Positions 8,834-20,820 of a stretch of 64,000 nt of DNA are shown piece by piece. The notes below the pieces were generated by a model, which saw only the letters and a list, made by a program, of their open reading frames with translations, did no database searches and was not told the origin of the DNA. Both the position numbers and the translations under genes were made by a program. Positions within the stretch are counted from its first letter, which is position 1. The number at the start of each line of letters is the position of its first letter. The DNA is from Kordia sp. (GTDB taxonomy: Bacteria > Bacteroidota > Bacteroidia > Flavobacteriales > Flavobacteriaceae): positions 1 to 64,000 of the forward strand of contig NVVR01000012.1 of NCBI GenBank assembly GCA_002733415.1, given 5' to 3'.

Positions 8834-9379
8834 ATGAGAACATTAAATATAACTACTTTTCCAGTTTTAGAAACGGAACGATTAATCTTACGTCAAGTAA
8901 ACAAGACGGATGCAAACGAAGTATTTTTCCTTCGTTCAAGTCTAGAGGTAGGGAAATATATAGCTAGAGATCCTCAGAAAAGTATTGATGAGACAATAGC
9001 GTTTATTGAGAGAACTAAAAGAAATTTAATTGATAATAAAGCTATTCCTTGGGCGATTACTTTTAAAGATAATGATGCTCTAATAGGAACATTATCGTTG
9101 CATAATTTTTCTGAAGATAATTCAGTAGCAGAAATTGGTTATGACTTGAATCCAGAGTTTCAGAAAAAAGGAATAATGTCAGAAGCATTAAAAACGGTGG
9201 TTTCTTATGGTTTTAAAGAGTTGGGGTTATTTATGATAGAGGCTTATACGCAGATAGAAAATGAAAGCTCTAAGTTGCTATTGGTTAAAAATAAATTTCA
9301 ACTACATCCAACTCGTGTGGATGAAGGTTTTCCAAAGAATATTATTTTTGAATTGTATCGTAAAGATTATAATGGGTAA
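8834..9379 (+). CDS. GNAT-family N-acetyltransferase (RimJ/RimL-like)
   Basis: A 181-residue protein with the opening LETERLILRQV typical of RimJ/RimL-like acetyltransferases. It has the acetyl-CoA region IGYDLNPEFQKKGIMSEAL (residues 98-116), in which the usual R/Q-x-x-G-x-G/A loop appears as QKKGIM. The target (protein N-terminus or small amine) cannot be told. The ATG at 8834 is chosen rather than the open frame that begins inside the preceding gene, because the homologous domain begins here. It is coupled to the FAD dehydrogenase by a 2-bp spacing. Confidence 0.85.
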   Translation: MRTLNITTFPVLETERLILRQVNKTDANEVFFLRSSLEVGKYIARDPQKSIDETIAFIERTKRNLIDNKAIPWAITFKDNDALIGTLSLHNFSEDNSVAEIGYDLNPEFQKKGIMSEALKTVVSYGFKELGLFMIEAYTQIENESSKLLLVKNKFQLHPTRVDEGFPKNIIFELYRKDYNG

Positions 9380-9444
9380 AATTTTTTTGGAATGAAAAAG
9401 CACAATGATGTTAGGTTTGTCATAAATAAAATGAACATGTAAAG

Positions 9445-9491
9445 CTGAGCTTGTCGAAGTTTAATGCCTTATTAGTCTTCGATAAACTCAG
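9445..9491. repeat. Flavobacterial dispersed palindrome, copy 1
   Basis: Arms CTGAGCTTGTCGAAG (9445-9459) and CTTCGATAAACTCAG (9477-9491) form an imperfect hairpin with a 17-nt loop. The same arm sequence recurs at 16307-16363. This palindrome type is familiar from flavobacterial intergenic regions; a role is not established. Confidence 0.8.
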
Positions 9492-9556
9492 GATTACATT
9501 GGAAGAAGGTTAGGATGAGGTGTTTTTTACACGAATCATAAATAAATTAAAACAAA

Positions 9557-10804
9557 TTGAATTCAATTTCTAAAATACTAATCATTGGTTTCGTATGGCC
9601 AGAACCTAATTCATCTGCGGCTGGAAGTAGAATGATGCAATTAATTGAATTGTTTCAAAAGCAAAACTGGGAAGTTCATTTTGCTACAACAGCTACTGAA
9701 ACGAATCATATGGTTGATTTAAATGAATTTGAGGTTGCAACTAAACAAATTCGGTTAAATCATAATAGCTTTGATGTCTATGTAAAACAATTACAACCAA
9801 ATGTGGTGTTGTTTGATCGGTTTATGATTGAAGAGCAATTTGGTTGGCGTGTAGCAGAGCAATGTCCTGGTGCAATACGGGTTTTGGATACAGAAGATTT
9901 ACATAGTTTACGTAAAACTCGTCAAGAGGCATTTAAGAAAGGTATAGAATTTACTGCTGATATGCTATTGAATTCAGAAATCGCAAAACGTGAATTAGCA
10001 AGTATATATAGGTGTGATTTGACGCTTATCATTTCTACTTATGAAATGGGCTTATTGCAAGATGTTTTTAAAGTAGATAAATCATTATTATGTTATTTGC
10101 CATTTTTGATGGAGAATATATCAGTGAATACTTTTACTAAGTTCTCTGGTTTTAGTGATCGACAGCATTTTATGTGTATAGGTAATTTTAGGCATGAGCC
10201 AAATTGGAATATGGTATTGTATTTAAAGCAAACCATTTGGCCAATGATACGAAAGCTACTACCAAAAGCAGAATTACACGTGTATGGTTCGTATCCGTCG
10301 GAAAAAGTAACACAGTTAACTAAAAAAGCGGAAGGTTTCATAGTAAAAGGATGGGTAGATGATGTAAGTGAAGTGATGCAAGAATCACGAGTTTGTTTAG
10401 CGCCTATTCGTTTTGGAGCAGGAATAAAAGGGAAGTTTACCGATGCAATGCAAAACGGATTGCCAAGTGTTACTACGAAAATAGGTGCGGAAGGAATGCG
10501 CGGTGATTTACCTTGGGGTGGAAGCGTTGTTAATACGCCAGAAGAAATAGCTGCTTCTGCAGTGCAATTGTATGAAAATGAGTCTTTATGGTTGGAATCT
10601 CAACATAATGGGGGAAAAATTATAAATGCAATCTATGCTAATGTAAAGTATCAGGAAAGTTTTATTACAAAGGTTAAATCATTATCAAAATCTTTAGATC
10701 AACATCGGACTTTTAATTTTATTGGGGCGATGTTAATGCATCATACACTTAAAAGTACCAAGTATTTGTCAAAATGGATAGCTGAAAAAGAGAAAAGTAA
10801 ATAA
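9557..10804 (+). CDS. Glycosyltransferase, GT-B fold (family 4-like)
   Basis: A 415-residue protein beginning at a TTG codon (9557) that follows an A-rich leader; no ATG is available near the N-terminal strand ILIIGFVWPEP. The C-terminal half has the GT4 donor-binding stretch APIRFGAGIKGKFTDAMQNG (residues 292-311) followed by P-x-V-TT. Reading of the N-terminal half as an acceptor domain is inference. The substrate is unknown. It stands alone between the palindrome and gyrB. No signal peptide is seen, so it is cytoplasmic or membrane-associated. Confidence 0.85.
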   Translation: MNSISKILIIGFVWPEPNSSAAGSRMMQLIELFQKQNWEVHFATTATETNHMVDLNEFEVATKQIRLNHNSFDVYVKQLQPNVVLFDRFMIEEQFGWRVAEQCPGAIRVLDTEDLHSLRKTRQEAFKKGIEFTADMLLNSEIAKRELASIYRCDLTLIISTYEMGLLQDVFKVDKSLLCYLPFLMENISVNTFTKFSGFSDRQHFMCIGNFRHEPNWNMVLYLKQTIWPMIRKLLPKAELHVYGSYPSEKVTQLTKKAEGFIVKGWVDDVSEVMQESRVCLAPIRFGAGIKGKFTDAMQNGLPSVTTKIGAEGMRGDLPWGGSVVNTPEEIAASAVQLYENESLWLESQHNGGKIINAIYANVKYQESFITKVKSLSKSLDQHRTFNFIGAMLMHHTLKSTKYLSKWIAEKEKSK

Positions 10805-10823
10805 GGGTTTCTTTAAATAGACT

Positions 10824-10945
10824 GTTTTAAGCGCTTTTTTAATTTAATTTTTTATATAAACGGTATTCTTAAGTGATAAACCTTAATTTAGATTGGTTTT
10901 AGTTGTTTTAAGCGACTTTTTATTAAAACGGATATTGTTAATAAA
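10824..10945 (+). repeat. Degenerate tandem duplication upstream of gyrB
   Basis: TGTTTTAAGCGCTTTTTTA (near 10825) recurs as TGTTTTAAGCGACTTTTTA (near 10905). Each is followed about 30-45 bp later by an AAACGG-TATT element. The unit is about 80 bp. Nothing else is recognisable here except a TATATTTG box at 10995-11002. Confidence 0.5.
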
Positions 10946-11033
10946 TGCCACTATATCTCTTCTGTAGAAGCTGTTATATCTCATGGGTAATTATTATATT
11001 TGGCTGTCTTCATAAAACATGAAGGAGTAATAG

Positions 11034-13995
<2,962 letters not shown>

Positions 13996-14123
13996 CATCA
14001 ATGTCTTTAGCTCATACGCTAAGCTAGAGAATTGAAAAATAAAGTTTTGTTCGGGTTAATTTTCGAATATATAAACCCACAAGTGGGGAGAATACAATTA
14101 AATAATAATATAATACATAAAAA

Positions 14124-15059
14124 ATGAAAGTAACAGTAGTAGGAGCAGGAGCAGTAGGAGCAAGTTGTGCTGAGTATATTGCAATTAAAGATTTTGCGTC
14201 GGAAGTAGTAATTTTAGATATTAAAGAGGGGTTTGCTGAGGGTAAAGCAATGGATTTAATGCAAACTGCTTCTTTAAATAATTTTGACACAAAAATAGTA
14301 GGTACTACAAATGACTATTCAAAAACTGCTGGTAGTGATGTATGTGTAATTACTTCAGGTATTCCTCGTAAGCCAGGAATGACTCGTGAGGAGTTAATCG
14401 GGATTAATGCTGGTATTGTTAAGATGGTTTCTGCTAGTTTAATTGAGCATTCTCCAAATACAATTATTATTGTAGTGTCTAATCCTATGGATACAATGAC
14501 GTATTTAGTACATAAAACTACTGGATTACCTAAAAATAGAATTATCGGAATGGGTGGAGCGTTAGATTCTGCACGTTTCAAATACAGATTGGCAGAGGCT
14601 TTAGGAGCACCTATCTCTGATGTTGACGGTATGGTAATTGGTGGGCATTCTGATAAAGGAATGGTTCCATTAATTTATAAAGCAGCTAGAAATTCAGTTA
14701 AAGTTTCTGAATTCTTATCTGCAGAAAGAATGGAGCAAGTTGTTCAGGATACTAAAGTTGGTGGAGCTACATTAACAGGATTGTTAGGTACTTCTGCGTG
14801 GTATGCGCCAGGAGCAGCTGTATCAGCAATGGTACAAGCCATTGCTTGTGATACTAAAAAGATTTTCCCTTGTTCTGCTTTATTAGAAGGAGAATATGGT
14901 TTGAATGATTTATCTATCGGTGTGCCATGTGTATTAGGTGCTAACGGAATAGAGAAAATTGTTGAAATTAGTTTGTCAGACGCTGAAAAAGCTAAATTAG
15001 TTGAATCTGCTGAAGGAGTTAAGAAAACAAATCAATTATTAGAAGTTCCTGCAAACTAA
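14124..15059 (+). CDS. mdh: Malate dehydrogenase
   Basis: A 311-residue NAD-dependent malate dehydrogenase of the lactate-dehydrogenase-like type, catalysing malate to oxaloacetate in the citric acid cycle. It shows GAGAVGASCAEYIA (NAD loop, residues 7-20), VVILDIKEG (strand 2 Asp, NAD preference), SGIPRKPGMTREE (mobile loop with substrate-binding Arg), VSNPMD, and GGHSDKGMVPL with the catalytic His. Length and motifs are standard for Bacteroidota. It is monocistronic: a strong terminator lies 24 bp after its stop. Confidence 0.97.
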   Translation: MKVTVVGAGAVGASCAEYIAIKDFASEVVILDIKEGFAEGKAMDLMQTASLNNFDTKIVGTTNDYSKTAGSDVCVITSGIPRKPGMTREELIGINAGIVKMVSASLIEHSPNTIIIVVSNPMDTMTYLVHKTTGLPKNRIIGMGGALDSARFKYRLAEALGAPISDVDGMVIGGHSDKGMVPLIYKAARNSVKVSEFLSAERMEQVVQDTKVGGATLTGLLGTSAWYAPGAAVSAMVQAIACDTKKIFPCSALLEGEYGLNDLSIGVPCVLGANGIEKIVEISLSDAEKAKLVESAEGVKKTNQLLEVPAN

Positions 15060-15083
15060 GGTTTACGGAATTTATATAGTAAC

Positions 15084-15110
15084 AAAAGCCACCTAGTTTA
15101 GGTGGCTTTT
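15084..15110 (+). terminator. Terminator of mdh
   Basis: A 12-bp perfect stem (AAAAGCCACCTA / TAGGTGGCTTTT) with a GTT loop, followed by a T-rich stretch. Confidence 0.9.
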
Positions 15111-15148
15111 GTTGTTTTTGTGAGATAAGGGCTTTAATATTAATTTTT

Positions 15149-15260
15149 AGTTATTTCGACCTTAGGAGAAATCACACAAGAAACTCAACTACAATGTTTC
15201 TAGGAATAAGTTGTAAAATAATGAGATTTCTCACTCCACTGCGCTTCATTTCGAAATGGC
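15149..15260. repeat. Degenerate flavobacterial palindrome of the GAGATTTCTC type
   Basis: The left part reads TTTCGACC..GGAGAAATC; the right part reads GAGATTTCTCACTCCACTGC then TTTCGAAATGGC. Together they form an imperfect inverted repeat of about 110 bp. A further degenerate half is seen at 49838-49875. The rest of 15111-15446 holds no gene. Confidence 0.6.
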
Positions 15261-15411
15261 GGTTTTTTATAATACCCATAGCTTTAGAGTCGTTAAGGCG
15301 TACTTTAATTTATTTGTTTTGATGATGTTGGGGTAAAAAAAGTCAGAATTAAGTGTAACAAAACAGAATTATGAGAGTCTAATGAATAGAATTAAAATAT
15401 ATTAAAAAAAA

Positions 15412-15432
15412 AGCCCCTTTTTCAAGGGGGAA
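15412..15432 (+). promoter_or_regulatory. Hairpin in the leader of the DUF4412-like gene
   Basis: CCCCTT (15414-15419) pairs with AAGGGG (15424-15429), flanked by A runs that end 14 bp before the start codon. There is no T run after it, so it is not an ordinary terminator; it may shield or expose the start region. Confidence 0.4.
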
Positions 15433-15446
15433 AAACAAGTTTTCTT

Positions 15447-16106
15447 ATGAAAAAAATAATAGTATTAGCAGCATTGGTAATTAGTATATTCGGTTTTTCT
15501 CAAAAAACAATTAATGAAGGAGTAATTACAGCTACGCAAACGATTTCAAGTCCGAATGAGCAAGTAAACATGCAATTGGCTATGATGGGGCAAATGATAA
15601 CAACTACATGGTTTAAAAATGACAAGTCTCGATCTGAAATGTCTAATCCAATGGCAGGAAATACAATAGTTGTTATGGATGGTTATGCAAATAAAATGCT
15701 GATGATGGTTGATAATGCTATGACAGGAAAGAAATATATGCTAAATGATTTAACGCCTTCTGAAGAAAAATTAAAAGACATTAGGATTGTAGAAAGTACT
15801 GATACAAAAACCATTTTGGGTTATGTATGTAAAAAATACGACGTTACTATGATGAAGAATGGGACAGAAGTAAAAATAGCATTGTATACTTCTGAAAATG
15901 TACCTGCTAAATCTCAACAAGCAGCTGGATTAGGAGCTAAAATAAAAGGATATCCTATGTTTATGGAGTTGAAAATGAATCAAATGGGGGCGGAAATCAT
16001 TATTAAATCAGAAGTAACAGAAATTAAGGCTGAAGAAGTTGCCGAAGCAAAATTTGATATGACACCGTTAGAAGGCTATGAAAAAACGGAACAATTAGGG
16101 ATGTAA
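15447..16106 (+). CDS. Secreted DUF4412-like protein
   Basis: A 219-residue exported protein with a signal peptide ending FGFSQ (residues 1-18). The body follows the pattern of periplasmic DUF4412/GLPGLI-type proteins of Bacteroidota. It has a central TWFKNDKSRSEM region, GNTIVVMDGYANKMLMMVDN (residues 71-90), then TILGYVCKKYDV (residues 132-143), where the Gly-x-x-Cys-Lys is a common mark. Function is unknown; the family assignment is by resemblance. It stands alone, with a hairpin in its leader and a terminator after it. Confidence 0.7.
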   Translation: MKKIIVLAALVISIFGFSQKTINEGVITATQTISSPNEQVNMQLAMMGQMITTTWFKNDKSRSEMSNPMAGNTIVVMDGYANKMLMMVDNAMTGKKYMLNDLTPSEEKLKDIRIVESTDTKTILGYVCKKYDVTMMKNGTEVKIALYTSENVPAKSQQAAGLGAKIKGYPMFMELKMNQMGAEIIIKSEVTEIKAEEVAEAKFDMTPLEGYEKTEQLGM

Positions 16107-16130
16107 AAATCACCTGATTAATGGATATTA

Positions 16131-16158
16131 AAAAGCCAGCATATTTATGCTGGCTTTT
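16131..16158 (+). terminator. Terminator of the DUF4412-like gene
   Basis: A 12-bp perfect stem (AAAAGCCAGCAT / ATGCTGGCTTTT) with an ATTT loop, ending in TTTT. Confidence 0.9.
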
Positions 16159-16306
16159 TATATTTATAAACCTTATAAAAGCTATTATGACCATCCGAAA
16201 GGGCACTAGTTTTATTGGTAGATATTAGGTGAATTCGTTATGTATCAGTGTTCTGTTTGTTTTAAAAGTAAAAACTTAATTTCTATCTAATAAAAATAGT
16301 TGTCAA

Positions 16307-16363
16307 GCTGAGCTTGTCAAAGTCTTATGAAAACTAATCATTTATGTATTTCGACAAGCTCAA
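16307..16363. repeat. Flavobacterial dispersed palindrome, copy 2
   Basis: Arms GCTGAGCTTGTCAAAG and TTTCGACAAGCTCAAT match copy 1 at 9445-9491. The surrounding 16159-16426 has no gene. Confidence 0.8.
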
Positions 16364-16426
16364 TCTGATAATAAATAAAGTTTCACTTAAAACTTTCGGA
16401 TGGTAGTGAAAAACTACTTAAATATA

Positions 16427-16457
16427 TTGTTATTTAACCGCAGAAAAATTATATTTG
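16427..16457 (+). promoter_or_regulatory. Bacteroidota-type promoter of secDF
   Basis: TTG (16427-16429), a 20-bp spacer and TATATTTG (16450-16457) match the Bacteroidota -33/-7 consensus (TTTG, TAnnTTTG). It lies 41 bp before the secDF start. Confidence 0.6.
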
Positions 16458-16498
16458 CTCGTTTGAAAATTGAAATAGATAACTAATAATAAATTATA

Positions 16499-19400
16499 AT
16501 GCAAAACAAAGGAATAGTTAAATTGTTTGCTTTCTTATTTGTAGCGGTAAGTGTTTACCAGCTATCATTTACGTATATAGCAAATAAGGTAGAAAATGAT
16601 GCTGCGGCATTTGTAGGTGAAGTAGCTAATGCTGACGAATTAGAGAAGAAATATCTTGACTCAATTGGAGGTGAATCAGTAATTGCTGGAATAACTTATG
16701 ATTATGCTAAGAAGAGAGTTTTAAATAAAGGACTTGATTTAAAAGGTGGTGTAAACGTAACGCTTCAAATATCTACTAAAGATATCTTAAGAGGTTTAGC
16801 TAATAATTCAAAAAATCCAGTATTCAATCAAGCTTTAGCTAAAGCTGATAAAATGCAAACAAATTCAGACGATACGTATCTAGAATTGTTTTTTACTGCG
16901 TTTGATGAAGTAAATGCAAACGGAGGTACTCCAACACCTTTAGCTGCTACTGATATTTTTGCAAATAAGTCATTAGACGGTACGGTAAGTGCAACAATGA
17001 CCAACAAAGAGGTTCAGTCTGTTTTGGAGAGAAAATTGGATGAGTCTATAGAATCTGCTTTTGAAGTAATCAGAAAGCGTATTGATAAATTCGGAGTTAC
17101 ACAACCAAACATTCAACGTGAAGGTAAGTCTGCTCGTATTTTAGTAGAATTACCAGGAGCTAAAGATGTAGAGCGTGTGAAGAAATTATTATCAGGTACT
17201 GCTCAATTAGAATTTTACGAAACACACACTTTCAGCGAAGCTGCTCAGTATTTAATTGCTGTAAATAGTAAATTAAAAGAAGAACTTGCTGCTAAAAATG
17301 TAACTACTGATACTAAGGAAGAAGAAGCTTCTGCAGAGGATTTATTAGGAGCTGAAAATGATTCTATTAAAAAAGCGAACGAACCAAATCCTTTATTTGA
17401 TGTAATGCAATTGAATCCATACGGATTCCAAGGACAAAATGTGAGACAATTAGCTTTTGCTAAAGTTGGTGATACTGCTAAAATTAATGGATTCTTAAAT
17501 GGGACTAAAAACTTAAGAACTGGAGTGATAAAAAATGCAAAGTACAGATGGGGAGTCTTATTTACTGCACGTGATAAAGCTGGTTTTGGTATCGCTGAAG
17601 ATGATATCAGTAAATATGTGCCATTATATGCATTAAAATCTGACAGGGAAGGAGCTCCAGCTATGCTAGGAGATGTACTTACTGATGCAAGACAACAATA
17701 TACACAAGTAGGTGATGCTGCTGTTGGACTATCTATGAATAGTTTAGGAGCTAAACAATGGGAGGAACTTACAGGGAATGTTGCTAAACAAGGAAATGCA
17801 ATTGCTATTGTATTGGATGATGTAGTGTATTCTGCACCAGGTGCAAGTCAAGCAATTTCTGGAGGACAAACTGAAATTTCAGGAAGCTTTACATTAAACG
17901 AAGCAAAAGATTTGGCAAACGTATTAAGAGCTGGTAAATTACCTGCTTCTGCAGATATTATTGCATCTGCTGAAGTTGGGCCATCATTAGGGCAAGACGC
18001 AATTGATAGTGGTCAAATGTCATTTATGTTAGCCTTATTAATGGTTTTCGTATGGATGATATTCTATTACGGTAAAGCAGGTTTATATGCAAACGTCGCG
18101 TTAGTCTTAAATATTTTATTAATATTTGGTATCCTTGCAGGATTAGGAGCGGTATTAACACTTCCTGGTATAGCTGGTATTATATTAACGATTGGTATGT
18201 CGGTTGATGCCAACGTACTTATCTTTGAACGTATTAAAGAAGAATTGGCTTTAGGGAAATCTCAAGCGGAAGCAATTAAAGATGGATTTAGTAATGCATT
18301 ATCATCTATATTAGATGCGAATGTAACTACTTTATTAACTGCAATTATCTTATTTATATTCGGTACAGGACCAATTCAAGGGTTCGCAACTACTTTAATT
18401 ATAGGTATTGCAACGTCATTATTTACTGCAATATTTATTACAAGATTATTAGTAGACTGGAGCGTAAGCAAAGGAGCAGTATTACCATTCTCAACTGGAG
18501 CTACTAAAAATGTAATGAAAAACATGGCAATCGATTTCTTAGGAAAAAGAAAATTGATGTATATCATTTCTGGAGTAATAGTTTTAGCGAGTTTAGCATC
18601 ATTATTAGCTAATGGATTAAATGAAGGTATTGATTTTGTTGGAGGTAGAACTTTTCAAATTCAATTTGATAAGAAAGTAAATACTACTGAGGTTTCAGAA
18701 AAGTTAACTAAAGTTTTAGGAAGTGTTGGAGTGAAAACATACGGTGGTGACGATCAATTAAAAATTAGTACGAAATATAAGATTGCTGAAAAAGGATTGG
18801 CTGTTGATACAGAAATTAAAGAGCTTTTATATAAGCAGTTAAAAAGTATGTTGCCTGCAGGAATGACTTTAGAGCAATTTAAAAAAGGTGAAAATGCTCA
18901 AGGTATTGTTTCAACTATGAAAGTAGGGCCAACAATTGCTGATGATATTAAAAAGGATTCTTTATTGGCAGTATTTGGATCGTTAATAGTAGTGTTCTTA
19001 TATATCTTAATGCGTTTTAAATGGTGGCAATTTAGTTTAGGTGCTGTTGCAGCTGTATTCCATGATGTTATTATTGTATTAGGAATCTTCTCTTTAACTA
19101 AAGGAATGGATTTAGGATTTACAATGGAGATTGATCAAGCATTTATTGCAGCAATCTTAACAGTAATTGGGTACTCATTAAATGATACGGTTGTTGTATT
19201 TGATAGGATTAGAGAGTACTTTAATAATCATGAAGATTGGCCATATGCTAAAACTGTAAACCAAGCGTTGAACAGTACATTAAGTAGAACCTTAAATACA
19301 TCTATTACAACCTTAATCGTATTAGGAACGATATTTATTTTAGGTAGTGAATCTATTAGAGGGTTTATCTTTGCATTAATTATTGGTGTACTAGTAGGTA

Positions 19401-19516
19401 CGTATTCATCTTTATTCATTGCAACTCCAGTTATGTTTGATACTGTAGGAAACAAAGAATTAAAGAGAGATAAAAAAGAAGAAGAGGAAACAGAAGAAGA
19501 AGTTGTGGCAGCATAA
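16499..19516 (+). CDS. secDF: Fused protein translocase subunit SecDF
   Basis: A 1,005-residue fusion of SecD (about residues 1-680) and SecF (about 680-985). It uses the proton-motive force to help pull proteins through SecYEG. A first transmembrane helix (residues 7-25) is followed by RVLNKGLDLKGGVNV (residues 81-95), the two large periplasmic P1 parts and the SecD helices with SVDANVLIFERIKEEL. The SecF half opens FLGKRKLMYIISG, has GIDFVGGRTFQIQFD, and its helices carry YSLNDTVVVFDRIRE. An acidic Lys/Glu tail ends the protein. Fusion and length are normal for Flavobacteriaceae. It is the last core gene before the accessory array. Confidence 0.96.
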   Translation: MQNKGIVKLFAFLFVAVSVYQLSFTYIANKVENDAAAFVGEVANADELEKKYLDSIGGESVIAGITYDYAKKRVLNKGLDLKGGVNVTLQISTKDILRGLANNSKNPVFNQALAKADKMQTNSDDTYLELFFTAFDEVNANGGTPTPLAATDIFANKSLDGTVSATMTNKEVQSVLERKLDESIESAFEVIRKRIDKFGVTQPNIQREGKSARILVELPGAKDVERVKKLLSGTAQLEFYETHTFSEAAQYLIAVNSKLKEELAAKNVTTDTKEEEASAEDLLGAENDSIKKANEPNPLFDVMQLNPYGFQGQNVRQLAFAKVGDTAKINGFLNGTKNLRTGVIKNAKYRWGVLFTARDKAGFGIAEDDISKYVPLYALKSDREGAPAMLGDVLTDARQQYTQVGDAAVGLSMNSLGAKQWEELTGNVAKQGNAIAIVLDDVVYSAPGASQAISGGQTEISGSFTLNEAKDLANVLRAGKLPASADIIASAEVGPSLGQDAIDSGQMSFMLALLMVFVWMIFYYGKAGLYANVALVLNILLIFGILAGLGAVLTLPGIAGIILTIGMSVDANVLIFERIKEELALGKSQAEAIKDGFSNALSSILDANVTTLLTAIILFIFGTGPIQGFATTLIIGIATSLFTAIFITRLLVDWSVSKGAVLPFSTGATKNVMKNMAIDFLGKRKLMYIISGVIVLASLASLLANGLNEGIDFVGGRTFQIQFDKKVNTTEVSEKLTKVLGSVGVKTYGGDDQLKISTKYKIAEKGLAVDTEIKELLYKQLKSMLPAGMTLEQFKKGENAQGIVSTMKVGPTIADDIKKDSLLAVFGSLIVVFLYILMRFKWWQFSLGAVAAVFHDVIIVLGIFSLTKGMDLGFTMEIDQAFIAAILTVIGYSLNDTVVVFDRIREYFNNHEDWPYAKTVNQALNSTLSRTLNTSITTLIVLGTIFILGSESIRGFIFALIIGVLVGTYSSLFIATPVMFDTVGNKELKRDKKEEEETEEEVVAA

Positions 19517-19540
19517 TTTCAATTCATATTTCATATTTAA

Positions 19541-19570
19541 AAGTCCGAAGCTTAGCTTCGGACTTTTTTT
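19541..19570 (+). terminator. Terminator of secDF
   Basis: An 11-bp perfect stem (AAGTCCGAAGC / GCTTCGGACTT) with a TTA loop, then a long T run. It is intact although the array starts about 65 bp further on. Confidence 0.9.
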
Positions 19571-19628
19571 TTTGCTTAACCTGTATTAATTTCCACATGA
19601 TGTTTTCTATAACATCTGTATGGAATTA

Positions 19629-19723
19629 AAGTTTTAGTGTTTTTTGTATTATTAATTCAAGTTGAATGTAGTGTTGTATATTTACTAAATAGAAGTACAA
19701 TTTTGTTTGTGTAATAGTTAGCT
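19629..19723 (+). repeat. Array repeat R0, right half only (type 2)
   Basis: This segment aligns with the right half of copies C, D and F: the GTG-T-run motif, TCAAGTTG, then ACAATTTTGTTTGTGTAA and the terminal GTTAGC (19717-19723 region). The left half is missing. It marks the left border of the array just after the secDF terminator. Confidence 0.7.
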
Positions 19724-19762
19724 GTAATTATTACAAACTGTACAAATAAAGCAATAATACAA

Positions 19763-19972
19763 ATGCAGGAAAAAGAGCTGTCAGGATTAACTGATAAAGA
19801 GTTATTAGAAAAATCAAAAAACATGAAATCAGCACCTATGACTAATGCTATATTAATTGGGTTTCTGGTTGGAATTATAGTTTACAGTATCTGGGTAAGC
19901 AGTTTGGGATTTTTTACATTAATCCCTTTGTTTTTCATATACAAATTGATTGATAATTCTAAAAAAAAATAA
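19763..19972 (+). CDS. Small two-helix membrane protein
   Basis: A 69-residue protein, first gene of the array. A charged N-terminus (residues 1-25) is followed by two hydrophobic segments (about residues 28-46 and 48-62) and a Lys-rich tail, so it is probably an inner-membrane hairpin. I do not recognise the family. It starts about 40 bp after the GTTAGC end of repeat R0 and ends 19 bp before repeat A, which is the layout of a single-gene cassette. Its codon use is like that of the host core. Confidence 0.65.
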   Translation: MQEKELSGLTDKELLEKSKNMKSAPMTNAILIGFLVGIIVYSIWVSSLGFFTLIPLFFIYKLIDNSKKK

Positions 19973-19991
19973 AAACCACCACCAACGACCT

Positions 19992-20084
19992 CTATGAATA
20001 ATACGGGTTTTGGTGTTTAAAGCTTATGATTTATGCGATACTAAAATCTGTAGATTTTCTGCCCCGTATTATTCATAGCTAAAC
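19992..20084 (+). repeat. Array repeat A (short, type 1)
   Basis: A perfect 16-bp inverted repeat bounds the copy: CTATGAATAATACGGG (19992-20007) and its complement at 20063-20078. Inside are the shared left core GGGTTTTGGTGTTTAAA and the hairpin AAAATCT-GT-AGATTTT (20043-20058). TAAACG follows the right arm. It lacks the middle section present in B to F. Confidence 0.85.
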
Positions 20085-20094
20085 GAAAACCATT

Positions 20095-20793
20095 ATGATA
20101 AATTTATCACATGCTGATAATCAAATTCACTGTGTCGCGAATTTCAAAGACCTTATTTCTATGCCTTTTCAGGAAGAAATTAATGCGATTTGTTGGACTC
20201 GTAAACTAATAGGTGATTTTTCTGAGATTGTTAAAAAGGTAGCGTTAAACGGAAATATAGCAACACTTGATCAAGAGGAGCTTCGTGAGCTCCAGTTGAG
20301 TGATCAGGGACAGCTAGCTCGTGATATTATTTTAAATGACTTAAAGGTATTGAAAGCTCATGGTGCATCTCCAATCCTTAATTTGATCAAATGCTATGAG
20401 AGAGATGATGCCTATCCGTTTTTTCCAACCGATGTTTATTCTTTTCATGTAGATCGTTCTCCTTTACCAGTTGATACTTTTTTATGTACTTACCATGGCG
20501 ATTCGAGTGAAATATTGCCAAATTCACAAGCTGAACAAAAAGTGCTTGTTCCTGAAATACGTGATGAACTCAAAAAATTATATGGTGGAGCAGATGAAGG
20601 TTTTGAATCATTTTTAAATGAATATTTCTTTGATTTACACTATCTAGCCAAACCTAAGGCTCGTCCTATTAGTTTAGGAATCGGTCACTTATGGAAGTTA
20701 GCGGTTGATCATCCTGAAAGTCAAGTCCTTCCTTGTCTTCACCGTGCACCAAAGGAAAATACTGGGCAAATCCGGTTATTGATGATCTGTTAA
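20095..20793 (+). CDS. DUF1826-like protein
   Basis: A 232-residue cytoplasmic protein. The opening INAICWTRKL, the central FHVDRSPLPVDTFLCTYHG (near residue 120) and the end CLHRAPKENTGQIRLLMI (near residue 214) resemble DUF1826 proteins, which are mostly proteobacterial. The family match is from memory and moderate. Function unknown. The ATG lies 16 bp after the right arm of repeat A. Codon use (CGT, CTT, GGT) is visibly less AT-rich than the core genes, which suggests transfer from another phylum. No second gene is intact before repeat B. Confidence 0.6.
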   Translation: MINLSHADNQIHCVANFKDLISMPFQEEINAICWTRKLIGDFSEIVKKVALNGNIATLDQEELRELQLSDQGQLARDIILNDLKVLKAHGASPILNLIKCYERDDAYPFFPTDVYSFHVDRSPLPVDTFLCTYHGDSSEILPNSQAEQKVLVPEIRDELKKLYGGADEGFESFLNEYFFDLHYLAKPKARPISLGIGHLWKLAVDHPESQVLPCLHRAPKENTGQIRLLMIC

Positions 20794-20820
20794 ATATAAT
20801 TAAGTATAACAGACTTTTAA

